A stretch of DNA of 64,000 nt, taken from the NCBI GenBank assembly GCA_009761415.1, contig QUOL01000003.1:1-64000 (forward strand), written 5' to 3'. A program made the position numbers and the translations under genes. Each line of letters opens with the position of its first letter. Positions within the stretch are counted from its first letter, which is position 1. This document shows positions 11,448 to 23,153 of this stretch, one piece after another. A model generated the notes under the pieces. That model was not told where the DNA came from. It saw nothing but the letters and a program-made list of their open reading frames with translations, and ran no database searches. This DNA comes from Sarcomyxa edulis. Taxonomy: Eukaryota; Basidiomycota; Agaricomycetes; Agaricales; Mycenaceae.

Positions 11448-14400
11448 GGTGGACAGGAAAGAGGATTGGGGAGACCGGATTGAAGATTCAGGAGGAGAAA
11501 TGCCACGCGAAAAGTAGAAACGGGAAGTCTCTCGTGCCCACGGTGGGGTCGCGACCTTGAAGCCAACGCTTATGAAACGACAAAGGTATGTAAACCGTAA
11601 ATCTGGGAAATCTACACGGGAAGATCAGAAGATCTCCATAAAATCTGTTGTGAGTAACAAGTGAGTTACGACCGATTCGCGTGCGCTCAAAATTCGAACG
11701 TTTAGGTCAAAGGCGGCTCGAAGAGATCTTCCGCTCAACTTCCCTTCACCATAATAATAAAGTCCTGGATAAACGAAAGCCTGGTAAAGCCTGTTGGCTG
11801 AGGCAAAGTTGAACGTTCGGTGATATGTCGGAAAGAGAAGGAGAAATAACATACCTAGAAGCACCCACGCGCTAATCCGAATCTGGCAGCTAGGCCATGG
11901 ACCTACCTGGGGACCTCCGCATTAGGCAATTTTGACACACACTGTCGGGTCCGTACCTGATCCCGTGATATGCTAGATCATTACCCGATATGGACAGAAA
12001 TGGTGAAAATCATCGCAAATGTCGCCATTATTTCATTTGTTCTCGAGGCTTTCGCAGGTTTCTTCCAATTTCATCGTTGTCCCCATCCCTTCTCGAAGAC
12101 TTTCTCGAGTCCAGTGTCCTAGGAAACGAATTCCTTATTCTCAGTCCTATCCAATGGCTAATCCACTCTAATTCTGGTTGCCCTACGGATTCCAAAAGAA
12201 TACCTACCGGATGCCAGCAATCAATATCTTGCACATTTTCACTCTCACACCTATACAACCCTTTACCCAGCTAAATGGATTTTTCCTACGGATCTTCTCT
12301 GGATAATTAAGGCCTTGTTGCTCTCGGGAGTCTGTGTCGTCATGCACAGGTTTTTCTTCTCAGGACACCGAACATGCGATCTCATCTATCTTCCAATAAC
12401 GATTCTCGATAGCACCGTCTTGGTCTTGTCCGAATTTCTCGATACCTGCGTCGCTCTCTGATGCAAGCATCCCTCCTGGCAACGATATCGTCCTTTGCTT
12501 CACTATCCTGTCCTAACCGCGAATGTTCCTGGTATACATCCCGACGAATATGCAGGAAAATAGGTCAATTCGTTGGTTTCGAACGGCGATACGCTCCAGA
12601 CTGCGTCAATTGAAGTTTTCAATATCTGAAGTGATTGTTCGCTCGATCCTCGTTCCGTTCCAGTTACAATGGCATACGTACCATCCCGGATCACGGCCCT
12701 AATCGAGGTCCGGCCCAGCGAATAAACACGCCCTCCTTATCATGTTCATATCCGGCTTCCGATCTATCATCTCATACGATTGGACGAACAATAGAAAATT
12801 ATCCACAAAGCAAGGTGTTGCGCTCATGTGCATCGCTTGCGGCACAAGACATCATGAGAATACATCGTATGAACTGGTGCCTCAATGCAGGATTCCATCG
12901 TTCTCCACCAGTCACCGTAAGTCCATGTTGGACATGATATTTGCATGTGCCTACGTGACTTTTTTCGCAATCGTGCAGATAGGATTGCCAACGCAGGCCT
13001 ACACACTGGTCATATGTGGTCAGCCTGATCCCCGCGACAGTTGGAGGTTACGTATTGAGACCTTCGTTCTGCACATCATGTTCTTCCAGTTCCGCTGGTC
13101 AAACAGTCTTCATGTACTGATACTTAACAATGGGTGGTCTAATTCTTTAGCTTCGATGTCAAAATATGTCTCGTCAAATCGTTCATTGATCACGTTTCAT
13201 GCGTTTGAAGACTGCCTACCTCGTTGACGCCCATGCCTTCTATCCCGGTCCGTAAAATCTTGATTCTCTATAGTCTCGGAGGTATGTTTCTACCGCCCGT
13301 AGACTTCGCTGATTTTCTGAGCTGTCCTTCAATTTTCATGCTGATTATCGACCATTTTCAAGGTCACGCTCATCAGTTGCGGCTGATCTTGGACTGTCCT
13401 GATGAAAGAGATATCATTTTTTCTCCGGCAGTGAGAACACTCGTCTACTATTCTCACTAGTTCACCGAGCACTATCGATTCTTCATCTTGACGCTATCTA
13501 CCATTCTCCCCGTCTCGATATTCTATCGGCGCCAGGGTTCTAGCCAAGTCTCGGCTGCGCTACAAGACTAGAGGTGGAATATGCCGTTCCCAGGACTCTA
13601 CTTCCGGCTCATGATTTACTTGACTCGTTCGTGAATACTCCAGACTCTTGAATGGTGCGTACTTCCCTTACCGAGACTGAACCTTACTTGCGAGAAGTAC
13701 AGCATTGACGCCTCGTTTTCCACTTCACGGCCACGGCCACGACCACTGGAGTGTGCTCAAAGTCTAGAACCAATCCATCAGTGAGTATAACGGGGCGACC
13801 GGGATTCCTCGAGAACATATGTTCCTCCAGTCTTTTTATTTCCGCAGACGCCACCGTCAGGATGAGGTCAGATCCTTGCAGTCCTTCTCACTTCGATCCG
13901 ATGCTCAGTACGAGTCACGGGGACAAAGCGCAGTCGGTTGATTGTTCATTCGCCTCTCCAAGGAGAAAATCTCCCTCGAAGCGCTGGTTTTACAGAGTGA
14001 ATGACCTGGGGGATGGCTTCTTGAGGTATGTTCCACGTTTGAAACACGTTTAAATGCGAAGGCCGTGTATCTCAACTCGCGGCCGCCGGAAATCTACTTA
14101 TTGAAACTTCTCTCTCTTGCAGGTTCTCTGCGGCTCTATATTTTGGCTTTGTGGAACCTGTGAGATAATGAGTCCCTTCGTCACCATCTATTCTGAGGAC
14201 TGACATTCTGTTCTGTCTCAAGCGGGCCCCGATCCACGTGATGGGCCTTCTCCAACTTCCATCCTCGTGTCGGACTCTATTGAAGCAGCGATAGAACGTG
14301 TCTTTGCTGAGGTATAAGTACGCCGTGTACTTTATACCTGCGAGCTTGCATATAGTTCAGTACCGCCCCGATGGATATGTAATCCACGGTGCTACGGCCA

Positions 14401-15010
14401 CCGGTCCCAGTGGTTTTACTTGTCCCCAACCATTGTTACATGTCTAGCTCGACACGATCATGTGCGCTTCTTATACCCACCTTGAAAAGACCTTGAAGTC
14501 TCGAAACGGCTTTCTATTCTCTCAGTTCCCCGGGCCCCGAGATGCCATGAAGTCTGTCTCCGACGAATATCCAGAGACGCCTGGGCGACCTTCACCATGA
14601 GAAACACAAGGACCAAATCTTCTGACCCGAAAACAGTCTCTTCAAACCCGCACATATATGATTATCGCTTTTCTATTGTCTAGTCCGAGCCCAATTGATA
14701 GAGAAGTTTTTCTCTCTCTCGACGCCAGGTCAGATGTGTCAACGCGTTGCACAGTCCTCCTTCAGAAGTCCTCCCTCGCCACTGGATCGCTTTCTGCTTG
14801 ACCTATCTTCGTCGCTTTCTGCCTGTCCAATGTTGTGTCCTTTGCGCTGCTGTTCGTTGCTGTCCTAAGTGCATGATCTGTCTAGTGAACACCTTATGAC
14901 ACCCTTAGTTCTCATTCATATCATGTATCCCACCGCTATCAAAGAGGCCACCGCACAGACGAATCCCTTGTATCAGAAATCGACTCAGGCCATAACGATT
15001 ACAATACAGC
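11448..15010. other. 3.5 kb gene desert
   Basis: The first few hundred bases should contain the promoter of the minus-strand regulator. The remainder has no exon chain I can support. The longest frame is 161 codons (12742-13227, plus) with hydrophobic patches but no motif and no clear start context. Pyrimidine-rich plus-strand character resembles the 4.3-6.5 kb stretch and may be decayed coding DNA. No repeat unit or transposase was recognised. Confidence 0.5.
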
Positions 15011-16856
15011 CTATCGAAAACCTCCGGCCAACCATCCATTCACAGCGTAGAACCCTATGACTTTGTTAGGCTCTTTCTTCGCCAGGATACTTCCCCAAGG
15101 ATTCTTTTTAGGTCCTAAGTCAGGCATGAGTTGCGCCCCGGCGTCTCTGAGTATCTTAGCTTCGCCTTCAGCCTCTTCGCGGTTATATGCCTATCCCAGA
15201 CGATATTCATCAGCCACGACTTTAATACCACGGATGTGAAACTCCTACGGTGAACGTCGTTGGGATCTTGAGTTTGACCAAAAGATTGATGGTCGTTCTC
15301 CATGAGGCAACCGATTCTTGCGAGGCGCCAGAATTGAAGGCTATAGCCAAGTCCGGTATCATATATTTGGATCCACGGCGCTGTACAAAGTCGTGGTACG
15401 TGCTGTAATAGATATATGAGTGCGAAGTCAAGTCAAGAGGAGAAACGTAGACTAGCAGGCCAAAATGTTGGTGTGTCCTCTTACGACCGCGACGATGACA
15501 AGACCTTAAAATCATATTGTCAATGGTACGCTTAGCGGGTGATAGGACAAAAGCCTACCCGCAAATCTCCATGTCTACGATCTCCTCGGATCTGAACAAA
15601 TCAGATATCTGAGGACCACAGAAGACCAGCTATGACGCAAATGAGTTACGTGAAGATTCATCCGCCAGATAATTAATACCTCAAGGTTCATGACATCGGG
15701 CAAACGATGCAAGATCTCTTCGAATACGAGACCTCCTTTGATTTCCTCTTCGAATGCACCAAGAATCTACAGAGCTTCCGTAAGCTTGGATGGAGGCTTC
15801 GAACTAGGTCACATACATGGATGGTTAGTCTCTTCTTATGCGTCCAGGAATCGTCTAGGCAAAGATTCTCCAAGGCCCAAAGAATTGTCATAGGCATGCT
15901 AAGTGCGTTCGAGACTGCGCGTATATATGGACCAGCTGCAGGCCCTGCTGGAACGCTGAATTCACGCGCGACGTCAACTTCATATTCGTCTTGCCAAGAT
16001 AAACCACTAAGAGACGTCCAGGAAAGCTTTGTAAGGTTCGGAGCCCATACGAACTGACCGAGCGTAGGTGACGCGGCAGCCGTAGTATTCGAGAATGCGA
16101 TGTCGCTGCGTATTTCTTGATTCAGTTGGCATTGCGAAATTCCGTCATGTCCGTCTTCGCAAGGTTCCCTAGAGTGAATTTGACGCACCACGTCCCAGTG
16201 CTGATCCGAGCAATAGAACGACAATCCACAATCGTGACAACTTTGGAGGTATCTAGATTGGGGGTTTTGTGATTCGGTGCGTAGATTCTGGGAGGTTCTT
16301 GTGCTGTCACATCGCATATTATGGGCACAATATTGGAGGTTATGAGAGAGGTGACGCACCAAGCCATGCATCGAGGTTCCCATCCAATGAGATTACGTTC
16401 GATGAGATTCAGAGCTCTGTATGCCGCTCCTTCACAAAGCTGCAACTTTATTATGGCCTGTTGTTCGGCTAGCATGTTGAGGTGACCCATGTCTGTACTT
16501 GGTTCTTCCGGCAAGGGGATCCTTGCTCGACCGGCATCAACAATACGCAGAGCTTTGCATATACTTTTGTGGGTACGCCAGTCCGCCTTGAATAGAAGAA
16601 AATCAAGTTGAAGACCTGGGCAGAATATAATGTCATATATACCTTTTGACACTCTTGGGGGGTATTTATATGATTAAATTCGCGTCCCGATACCTGAATG
16701 TTGTAACTTACGAGGACTGCAATACGAAACGCGAAAGCAAGCAGCACATCTTTGAAGAGAGATTTGCGGCTCTGTGTCTTCTTTGAAACATTTATAACAC
16801 GCTTTGCCTACGTTAGCGGTCAAAGGAGGAACACGTTGCATGGTAGACCCAAGCAA
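15011..16856 (-). CDS. MYND zinc finger protein, MSS51-like
   Basis: The N-terminal exon carries ACYKCFKEDTEPQ and CAACFRVSYCS. After an intron come CQK and ADWRTHKSICKAL, completing the C-x2-C...C-x2-C...C-x3-C...H-x3-C pattern of a MYND zinc finger (protein-protein interaction domain). A second Cys/His cluster, CHDCGLSFYCSDQHW, lies mid-protein. The C-terminal part has PDLAIAFNSG, then KKNPWGSILAKKEPNKV, the signature of the MSS51 C-terminal domain; yeast Mss51 activates mitochondrial COX1 translation. Basidiomycetes have many MYND/MSS51-type paralogues whose role is unknown, so a mitochondrial role should not be assumed. Two start codons are possible (16856 or 16841). The stop is at 15011-15013. 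Introns interrupt the frame at least five times. Confidence 0.75.
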
Positions 16857-17667
16857 ACGGACGGTTTTCCAGCTGAAGATGATGGCCTCGTGAAGAAAGC
16901 AAGTCGAAGTTCGACTCGTGATCGAGGATCGAGGATATTTTATTTTTGGCCTCGGAACGATACACCGTGCCCAATCGATATCCGAGTCGACATTTCCGTT
17001 GCATTCTTGAACTACACTTTGACGAGAGTCGAGACTTGCCTACCATCTGTACTACTGGTGAGCTCAATCACACTTATACTGCTCAGTCGCCCGAACTGAT
17101 GGAATTCAGGACCCAGGTTCACCCGTGACTGGATCGACATAAGAGGATGGATTCATTTCGTAGTCAAAATCCTACATCGTTTGGCTCTGATGCCAGATTC
17201 AGTAAAGATATTGGGTGCTGTAATCGAGGGTATGAGCCAAAAACGACGGCTACCCGCCAGAACAACCGACTGACATGCTCAGCCGTCTTGCTTCTCGCGA
17301 TCATTCCCTCGAGGACTCTGCATCCCCAACTTATTGTTGTGGGACCGTGGATCTAATAGTACATCTGCCTCACCTATGGAAACCCTGATTCAATCGTCAT
17401 CACAAACAGCAACTACTCCTCATCCTCCTATGGTACTTGCTGACCGCTCTGAGGATCGTGAGGACCTCCTTTGGCAGCACAATCGTACTGTGTGCACCTC
17501 TTCATCCCGGCTCCGGTGTGCATCGCGTCTGATGTCCTCAAATGTCCTAACGTCTCCGTGGTGGCCGAGGAACGCAACTTAAAGTTAGAGCTTCTGGGAG
17601 CCATCCGAATAGACACGCGACAGTGCATCGACTGCGTTCATCAGCTACTGGACTGTGTTGCGGCGAC
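16857..17667. other. Intergenic region between divergent genes
   Basis: Lies between the MYND gene (minus) and the P450 (plus), so it should hold both promoters. Short frames on both strands have no motif. Nothing else is seen. Confidence 0.5.
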
Positions 17668-19793
17668 ATGTCATTGACTTTCGTTGTTGCTCTTGTTGTA
17701 CTCGCAATATCTCTCTATCTTCTGTGGCAGTACGGAGAAAGAGGTCTGTTACTTCCAGGACCAAAGCCACACTTTCTGGTTGGAAATCTATACGATCTTC
17801 CCCATGGAGGCCTGGAATGGATCAAATATCTTCAATTGGGCAAGGCATGCGGCGAGTATCTTTATTTCTTCACCATCATTCGCATTCTCATGTAGATGTC
17901 GCAGGCAGCGACGTCGTTCATTGAAATTTCTGGGAAATTCCCTCCTTACTCTAAATTCCGTTTCGGCCGCAAATGAACTACTGGACAAGAAAGGATCCGT
18001 ATATTCCGATCGCCCTCGACTAGTGACTCTCAAGGAGCTGTAAGTCTCTGTATTCCGCCACTTGTTACTCGAAATGACCATGCAGACGAGGCTGGGATTG
18101 GAATTTGGTCGTTATGTCGTATGGTCGAAAATTCACCACTCATCGTCGCCTCGTGCAGCAGTACTTCCAGCCCAGTGTCGTCGCTGAGTCGTATTCACCT
18201 CTCATGCGTCAGGCAACGAAGATTCTCCTCGTCAATTTGCTCGACCGACCCGAGTCCTTTGTAGAGCACCTCAAAAAGTATGGAGACTAATCGCCATCAA
18301 TGAAATGCCCGTACTGACCTCATACATCTTAGCATGGCTGGCGGTATCAACCTGATGCCATAAGATCAAACCGACAAGTGATGAATATGTTCGTTTAGCC
18401 GAAACCATCAGGGCTAGTAGCGTAGAGTCAGTTGGTGAATACTGGGTCGACTCGCTGCCAATCCGTGTGTAGATCATCCCGAGTATCCAACCTTCCATAC
18501 TCATATCAGCACAATCTAGTTAAATACGTACCGGCGTGGTTCCCGGGGGCCCAGTTCCAGCGAAAGGCGCTAGAGCAGCGTAAACTGGCAACAAGATTGA
18601 GGACATCACCTTTCTTGATGGTCAAGGCGCAGGTGGTATGTAAAACAACAATGAGACTGGTGTAGGTGATCTCAATCGTTCGTATAGGCTAATGACAATG
18701 CTATACCGTCTATCGCATCCAAGATGCTGCAATCAGAATTCTACACTGGCGGATTTGATCGCGAAGAACTCATCATGAATTGCACAGGGGTGATATACGC
18801 AGGTAGTGATCCGCGTTTTATGAATCTCTAATAGTGCTAATCATGGGTGGAAACTTTAGCGGGTGCAGATACAGTAGATGTCTTTCATTTCTGTGGCATT
18901 TCGATATTCTTATCGTTCTGTGTCGCAGACCGTCTCAGCGTTGACAACTTTCCTCCTCGCTATGGTGTTATATCCAGAGGCACAGCGAAAGGCACGAGCT
19001 GAATTGAACACTCATTTCGAATTGGATAGTCTTCCCGATTTCAATGATCGCAAGTCTCTACCGTATGTAGACGCCGTCGTGAAAGAGACTTTACGCTGGC
19101 AGCCTGTAGCATCGCTTGGCAAGCGTTTTGACTCTACGTTTACCCAGATTGATGACTTTCTTGCTTAAAGGCGTCCCTCATCAAACTCTCAAGCACGACG
19201 AATTCCGTGGCGCACATGTCCCAAAAGGCACCGTTGTCCTTGCCAATATCTGGTGTGTTTACTCCCTCTTCCTAATGAGTCGCATGTTGTTGAGCTTCTC
19301 AAAGGGCTATGCTCCATGACCCAGATGTTTATAAAGACCCATACACCTTTAGTCCCGAGAGATTCCTGCCAGGAAAGGACGGGCATGTTGTAGAGCCCGA
19401 CCCTGTCTGTGCAGTATTCGGGTTTAGCAGAAGGTAAAATCAAGTCGGTATCCCTTTACATGACCTGACAAGGCGCGATGTCGTCGTAGAATCTGCCCTG
19501 GCCGATATCTAGCTGACGCTTCTGTGTGGATAGCTATCGCTTCTATCCTTCTACTTTTCGACATCTCTAAGGCTAAAGATCAAGACGGAAACGAGATTAC
19601 ACCCAATGTAGTTTATGGTTCTGGACTAGTCAGGTACGTCCGATACATGATTTATGTCGTGAGACAGCTTCCTGATCATTACTCGGATGCACATAGTATC
19701 CCGAGCAGATTCTCGTGCTCCATAATTCCTCGATCTTCTGAGGCAGCGAAGATGATTAACTCTCTAAGTCTCCAGGAATCGGATGCTTCGTGA
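17668..19793 (+). pseudogene. Cytochrome P450, probably frameshifted
   Basis: A basidiomycete microsomal P450 monooxygenase. The N-terminal anchor MSLTFVVALVVLAISLYLLW is followed by the proline hinge LLLPGPKPHFLVGN. Splicing recovers the I-helix AGADTTVSALTTFLLAM, the K-helix KETLRWQP (E-x-x-R), the PERF-type motif [12 protein letters not shown] and the heme loop FGFSRRICPGRYLADASVW, with the cysteine ligand present. The heme loop is itself split by an intron at 19434-19489. Two places do not join in frame. Around 17919-17930 one base is missing between the DVVH and FLGNSLLTL segments. Around 18350-18366 the frame changes between AGGINLM and IKPTSDEYV with stops in the way. An intron at 19119-19170 needs a GC donor. 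Either the gene is recently inactivated or there are sequence errors; all catalytic motifs survive. No P450 family number is assigned. Confidence 0.75.
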
Positions 19794-20007
19794 GGTGACC
19801 AAAGTGTCAACGTTAACAAGTTCTTTGAAGCTCGAATATTGCTATTTGACTTCTAATGCGAAGCGAAGGTCGCCTTGTTACATACAACGAGCCAGACGAA
19901 GTCGTAATCCATAAGTCCTGCGATGCAGCAGCTAAAAAAACATATGATTCATAATTAAAAACACAAAGCAGGATATCGAAAAAGTAACGAAGGAAAGGGT
20001 GCATAAG

Positions 20008-20970
20008 TCACTCTGGTTTTATTCGCCATATGACCGCGGCAGCGGCTACGCTGATGATCAGCACTCCCACCGCTGTCGAAATCGTTCCATACTGCGAGAC
20101 CAAGCCGTTAACAAAGACAAAGAAGATGAAGGGACGCTGGCGGACCTCCTGTACTAGTGGCTCACGAGCACGTTTGACCTGTTCTGGAACGCCGTTCCCT
20201 GTGGGTTCTACCACCAGGGAATCCGTCAGCGCCGGCGTGACCAACGTAGGGGACAGTTCCGGACTGCTCATGATAGGACCTCGGGTCCTTCCTCTGGACC
20301 CAGACCGCTTTCGTCGGTGGTGACGAGTGATTGAGTCGGCAGACAACGCTCGAGGACTAGGAGGGGTCACCAGCCCGCCTCCTGTAGTTGAGATGCCGTT
20401 TGGCAAATGCTGGCGTAGGGTGTGTGATAGATGGAATGCTGTGATGGACGCGAGGCCTGAGTCAATCTTAGCGACAGCAGTTCCTAAACCAGCATCGACT
20501 TGCTTCATCTTGCGTTCCCATTCTTCTCGAGCTTGGTGCAGTCGTTCTCGTTCCTGGTTCCACTCCTCCCGCACAACGCTCCATTGACCTTCGACACTCG
20601 ATTTCCACTCGTTCAACATCTGCGTAAGAGATTCACGATCCAGAGCATGATCATCTGATGGTGGTGGTGATGGTGGAGGTGGAGGTGAAGACGGACGTTG
20701 AGCTTCTTCAACTTTGGAAGTGAGGTCGGATAGTTTGAATTCAAGAGCAGACAGGGCAGACTCCGTAGCGGAGTGTTGAGCTTGAAGTGAGGCGGATACG
20801 GCGACAGCTGAGTCGAGCTGTTCTGATAGTTTGATAACGCAAGTAGCAAGATCCTCAATCGCGGCTGTAGGTGACGTCGACCGTTGTTTGTAGTCGTCCA
20901 TTCCGGTGGGTTCAGGTGTACCAGGTCGACCTAACTCGTCTCGCCTTTCTTCCTCCCTGGTGTGTTGCTG

Positions 20971-21002
<32 letters not shown>

Positions 21003-22230
21003 GCACAGGCTCAAGTTCATGTGGCACTACCGTATGAATGCTTGAGGTATCATCGTCGGCCTCCTGCCGTCGGATCTCGTTCTGTTTCCTCTCCTCCATC
21101 ATCTCTCTCAACGAGGTAACCTCTTGCTTCATTTTTTCATGTTCGGCCAGGAAACCTTCAAGGACACGCATTTTGTCGATGTGTTCGGCCAGCGATACTT
21201 GGGTATCTCGGAGTTGGGATTGAAGTTCAGTGATAGAGGAGGAGCTCGAGCTTGAGGGATCCGTAGACGAGCGGGAAGGCGGTTGAGGTTTCGGGGGCTG
21301 TCGCCCATGATGTATGAGAAAATAACTTTTGGTTCAAGGTTATTGGACTTACCACTGATGCCCCAAGAGAAGTATGAATATCGTTCATTGCCCCCGTCAA
21401 AACGCGTAGTTCGGCACCCGTCTCTCGACTCTTAACCAGCTCGCCCTGGAGCCTGCCTAGAATATGATCAAACGACAAACCAGCCCTTCCTGGAACCCTC
21501 ATACTGCCCCCCATGCCTCCCATGGCAATCTCGGGTGGTCTCCGCCGTTCGCCAGCAGGTGCAAAATTAAAGGATGCGGGGGCGCCTTGCGGGGACAATC
21601 GTTCTGCAACTCGTGCTGCGTCGTTTTCGCTCATCACGCAGACAACGTGAGCAGCTACCTTGTGATGGACTACCATTTGCCCATCCTCGGAAAGAATGTC
21701 GATACCAAATTCCTGCGCGCCAATTACCCTAATTGAGATATAGTACATATAAGTTGGGGAAGCAGACGCACTACAACTTGGTTCGTCTTGAGTTCAAACG
21801 GCTGAGATTCCATATTTTCAGGACTCAACCGATTTCCATCAATATACGTTCCATTCGAACTCTTGACGTCCTTTATCCATATCTATAGCCCCGCAGGTCA
21901 ACAACCCTCGGCGAATTTGGAGGGGGGGAGTGTCCTCCGAGGAAATAAGAAATGTACCTTTCCGCCTTCCTCCCAAACCTCTGCATGTTGCCTACTGAGT
22001 ACTTTTGAATCAAAGAATCCGTTTCGTTCGCCTGGGATGGACTTTGCGTTGGTCTGTCTTCCGATTTTGACATGCTCGACGTTGGCGAGACTGATATATT
22101 TTGGAGCCCATGAGTCGTTTATTGGGGAAAGATATATAGCTGGGAAGGGGAGTCTTCGTTGATTTTGAGAGGGAGGAACGGACGACATGATGGATGGGAG
22201 AGGAGGGCCACTGTGACCTGCGTGTGACAT
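20008..22230 (-). CDS. FHA-domain tail-anchored protein (SLMAP/Far9-like)
   Basis: The N-terminal FHA domain shows KIGRQTNAKS, VLSRQHAEVW and, after an intron, IKDVKSSNGTYIDGNRLSP, giving the G-R, S-x-x-H and S-S-N-G phosphothreonine-binding residues. A middle region has predicted coiled coil (the stretch around MRVLEGFLAEHEKMKQEVTS) and a run of about ten glutamates. The protein ends with a single hydrophobic segment, STAVGVLIISVAAAAVIW, then RIKPE. FHA plus coiled coil plus C-terminal anchor is the architecture of SLMAP, yeast Far9/Far10 and Sordaria PRO45, subunits of the STRIPAK phosphatase-kinase complex on nuclear envelope, ER and mitochondria. The start may be 22230 or the second Met at 22188, which begins MSSVPPSQNQ. 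Orthology to STRIPAK is inferred from domain order, not from a search. Confidence 0.75.
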
Positions 22231-23153
22231 GTACGTGACATCTCCCCCTCTTGGCCGTCTTTAGTTATAATCGTATCCTGGTACTACGCTGCTAGCAGTG
22301 CTCAATGGCAACCTACGAATACTAGCATGACGCAAAGAAAAGAAGCAGAGAAATCCAACAAGAATTGATGAAGAAGTGGATCATTTTCAATTTCATCGAG
22401 GCATCTCGCTACATTTCATTAGAACGCGACCACTCCAGCCATGCGTATATCATGATATTATAATACTAGCTAAAATGCCATCCAGCAAGCTGGCTCCCTA
22501 TCAGTCATCCCTCCAAAAAAGCATGCACGCATGAAGAAGTCGAATGAACCAAAAATAAAGAAAAAGAGTGGATAAAAGAAAGGAGTGTGTGGGGGGAGAC
22601 CATTATATATGTCGTCTCTTCGTGCCGGTTCGTTCGTTCGTTCGTTCATTGTTGCAAGAAAAGAGTGAGAGAGGAGGGAAGAGAAAAGTGAGAGAGAGAG
22701 AGAAGAATTGCGCACGAGACAAAGCAAGCATGTTGGGTGCAAAAAGAAAAAAAGGAAATTACATAAAGAGCTCCGATAAGTAAGTAGTAATGTGTAAGAA
22801 GTAGGAACCAAAAGTTGGTATAAAAGAGAGAAGAGAATCTGAAGAGATGATAGAGCAGATATACGTATATATATTGGGGAAGAAAGGGGGAGAGGATAGA
22901 GGAGGGGGGAGGGGGGAGCGGGGCATGGGCGGATATATCACGTCAACACAATCCATCGAGCAAGTGAGTTGCGATAGGGACGATGCACGGTGGCAAAAAG
23001 AGAGGTTACAGTGTGATGCGTGATGTGAAGTAGCACTTCAGAGGAATGGAAACGTGGGGCATGTACGAAAAAAAATGACAATCCGAAAGCAGAGAAATGC
23101 TATGCTGGCGACGGTGATGCGGATGGGGTATGTATGAATGGTGAGACAGATCA
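22231..23153. other. Intergenic, purine-rich, GTTC microsatellite
   Basis: Holds the FHA gene promoter and the likely 3' untranslated region of the Galpha gene. It contains a (GTTC)n run near 22627-22647, a GA-rich tract near 22665-22705 and a G-rich tract near 22885-22925. The hydrophobic minus-strand frames here derive from this skewed composition. Confidence 0.6.

Noticed and set aside
20613..21119. Pro- and Leu-rich frames opposite the FHA gene
   Set aside because: They are antisense shadows of the glutamate-rich and Ser/Pro-rich coding sequence.
22470..22956. Hydrophobic minus frames near 22.5-22.9 kb
   Set aside because: They result from purine-rich plus-strand low complexity (GAGA, GGGGA) and have no homology features.
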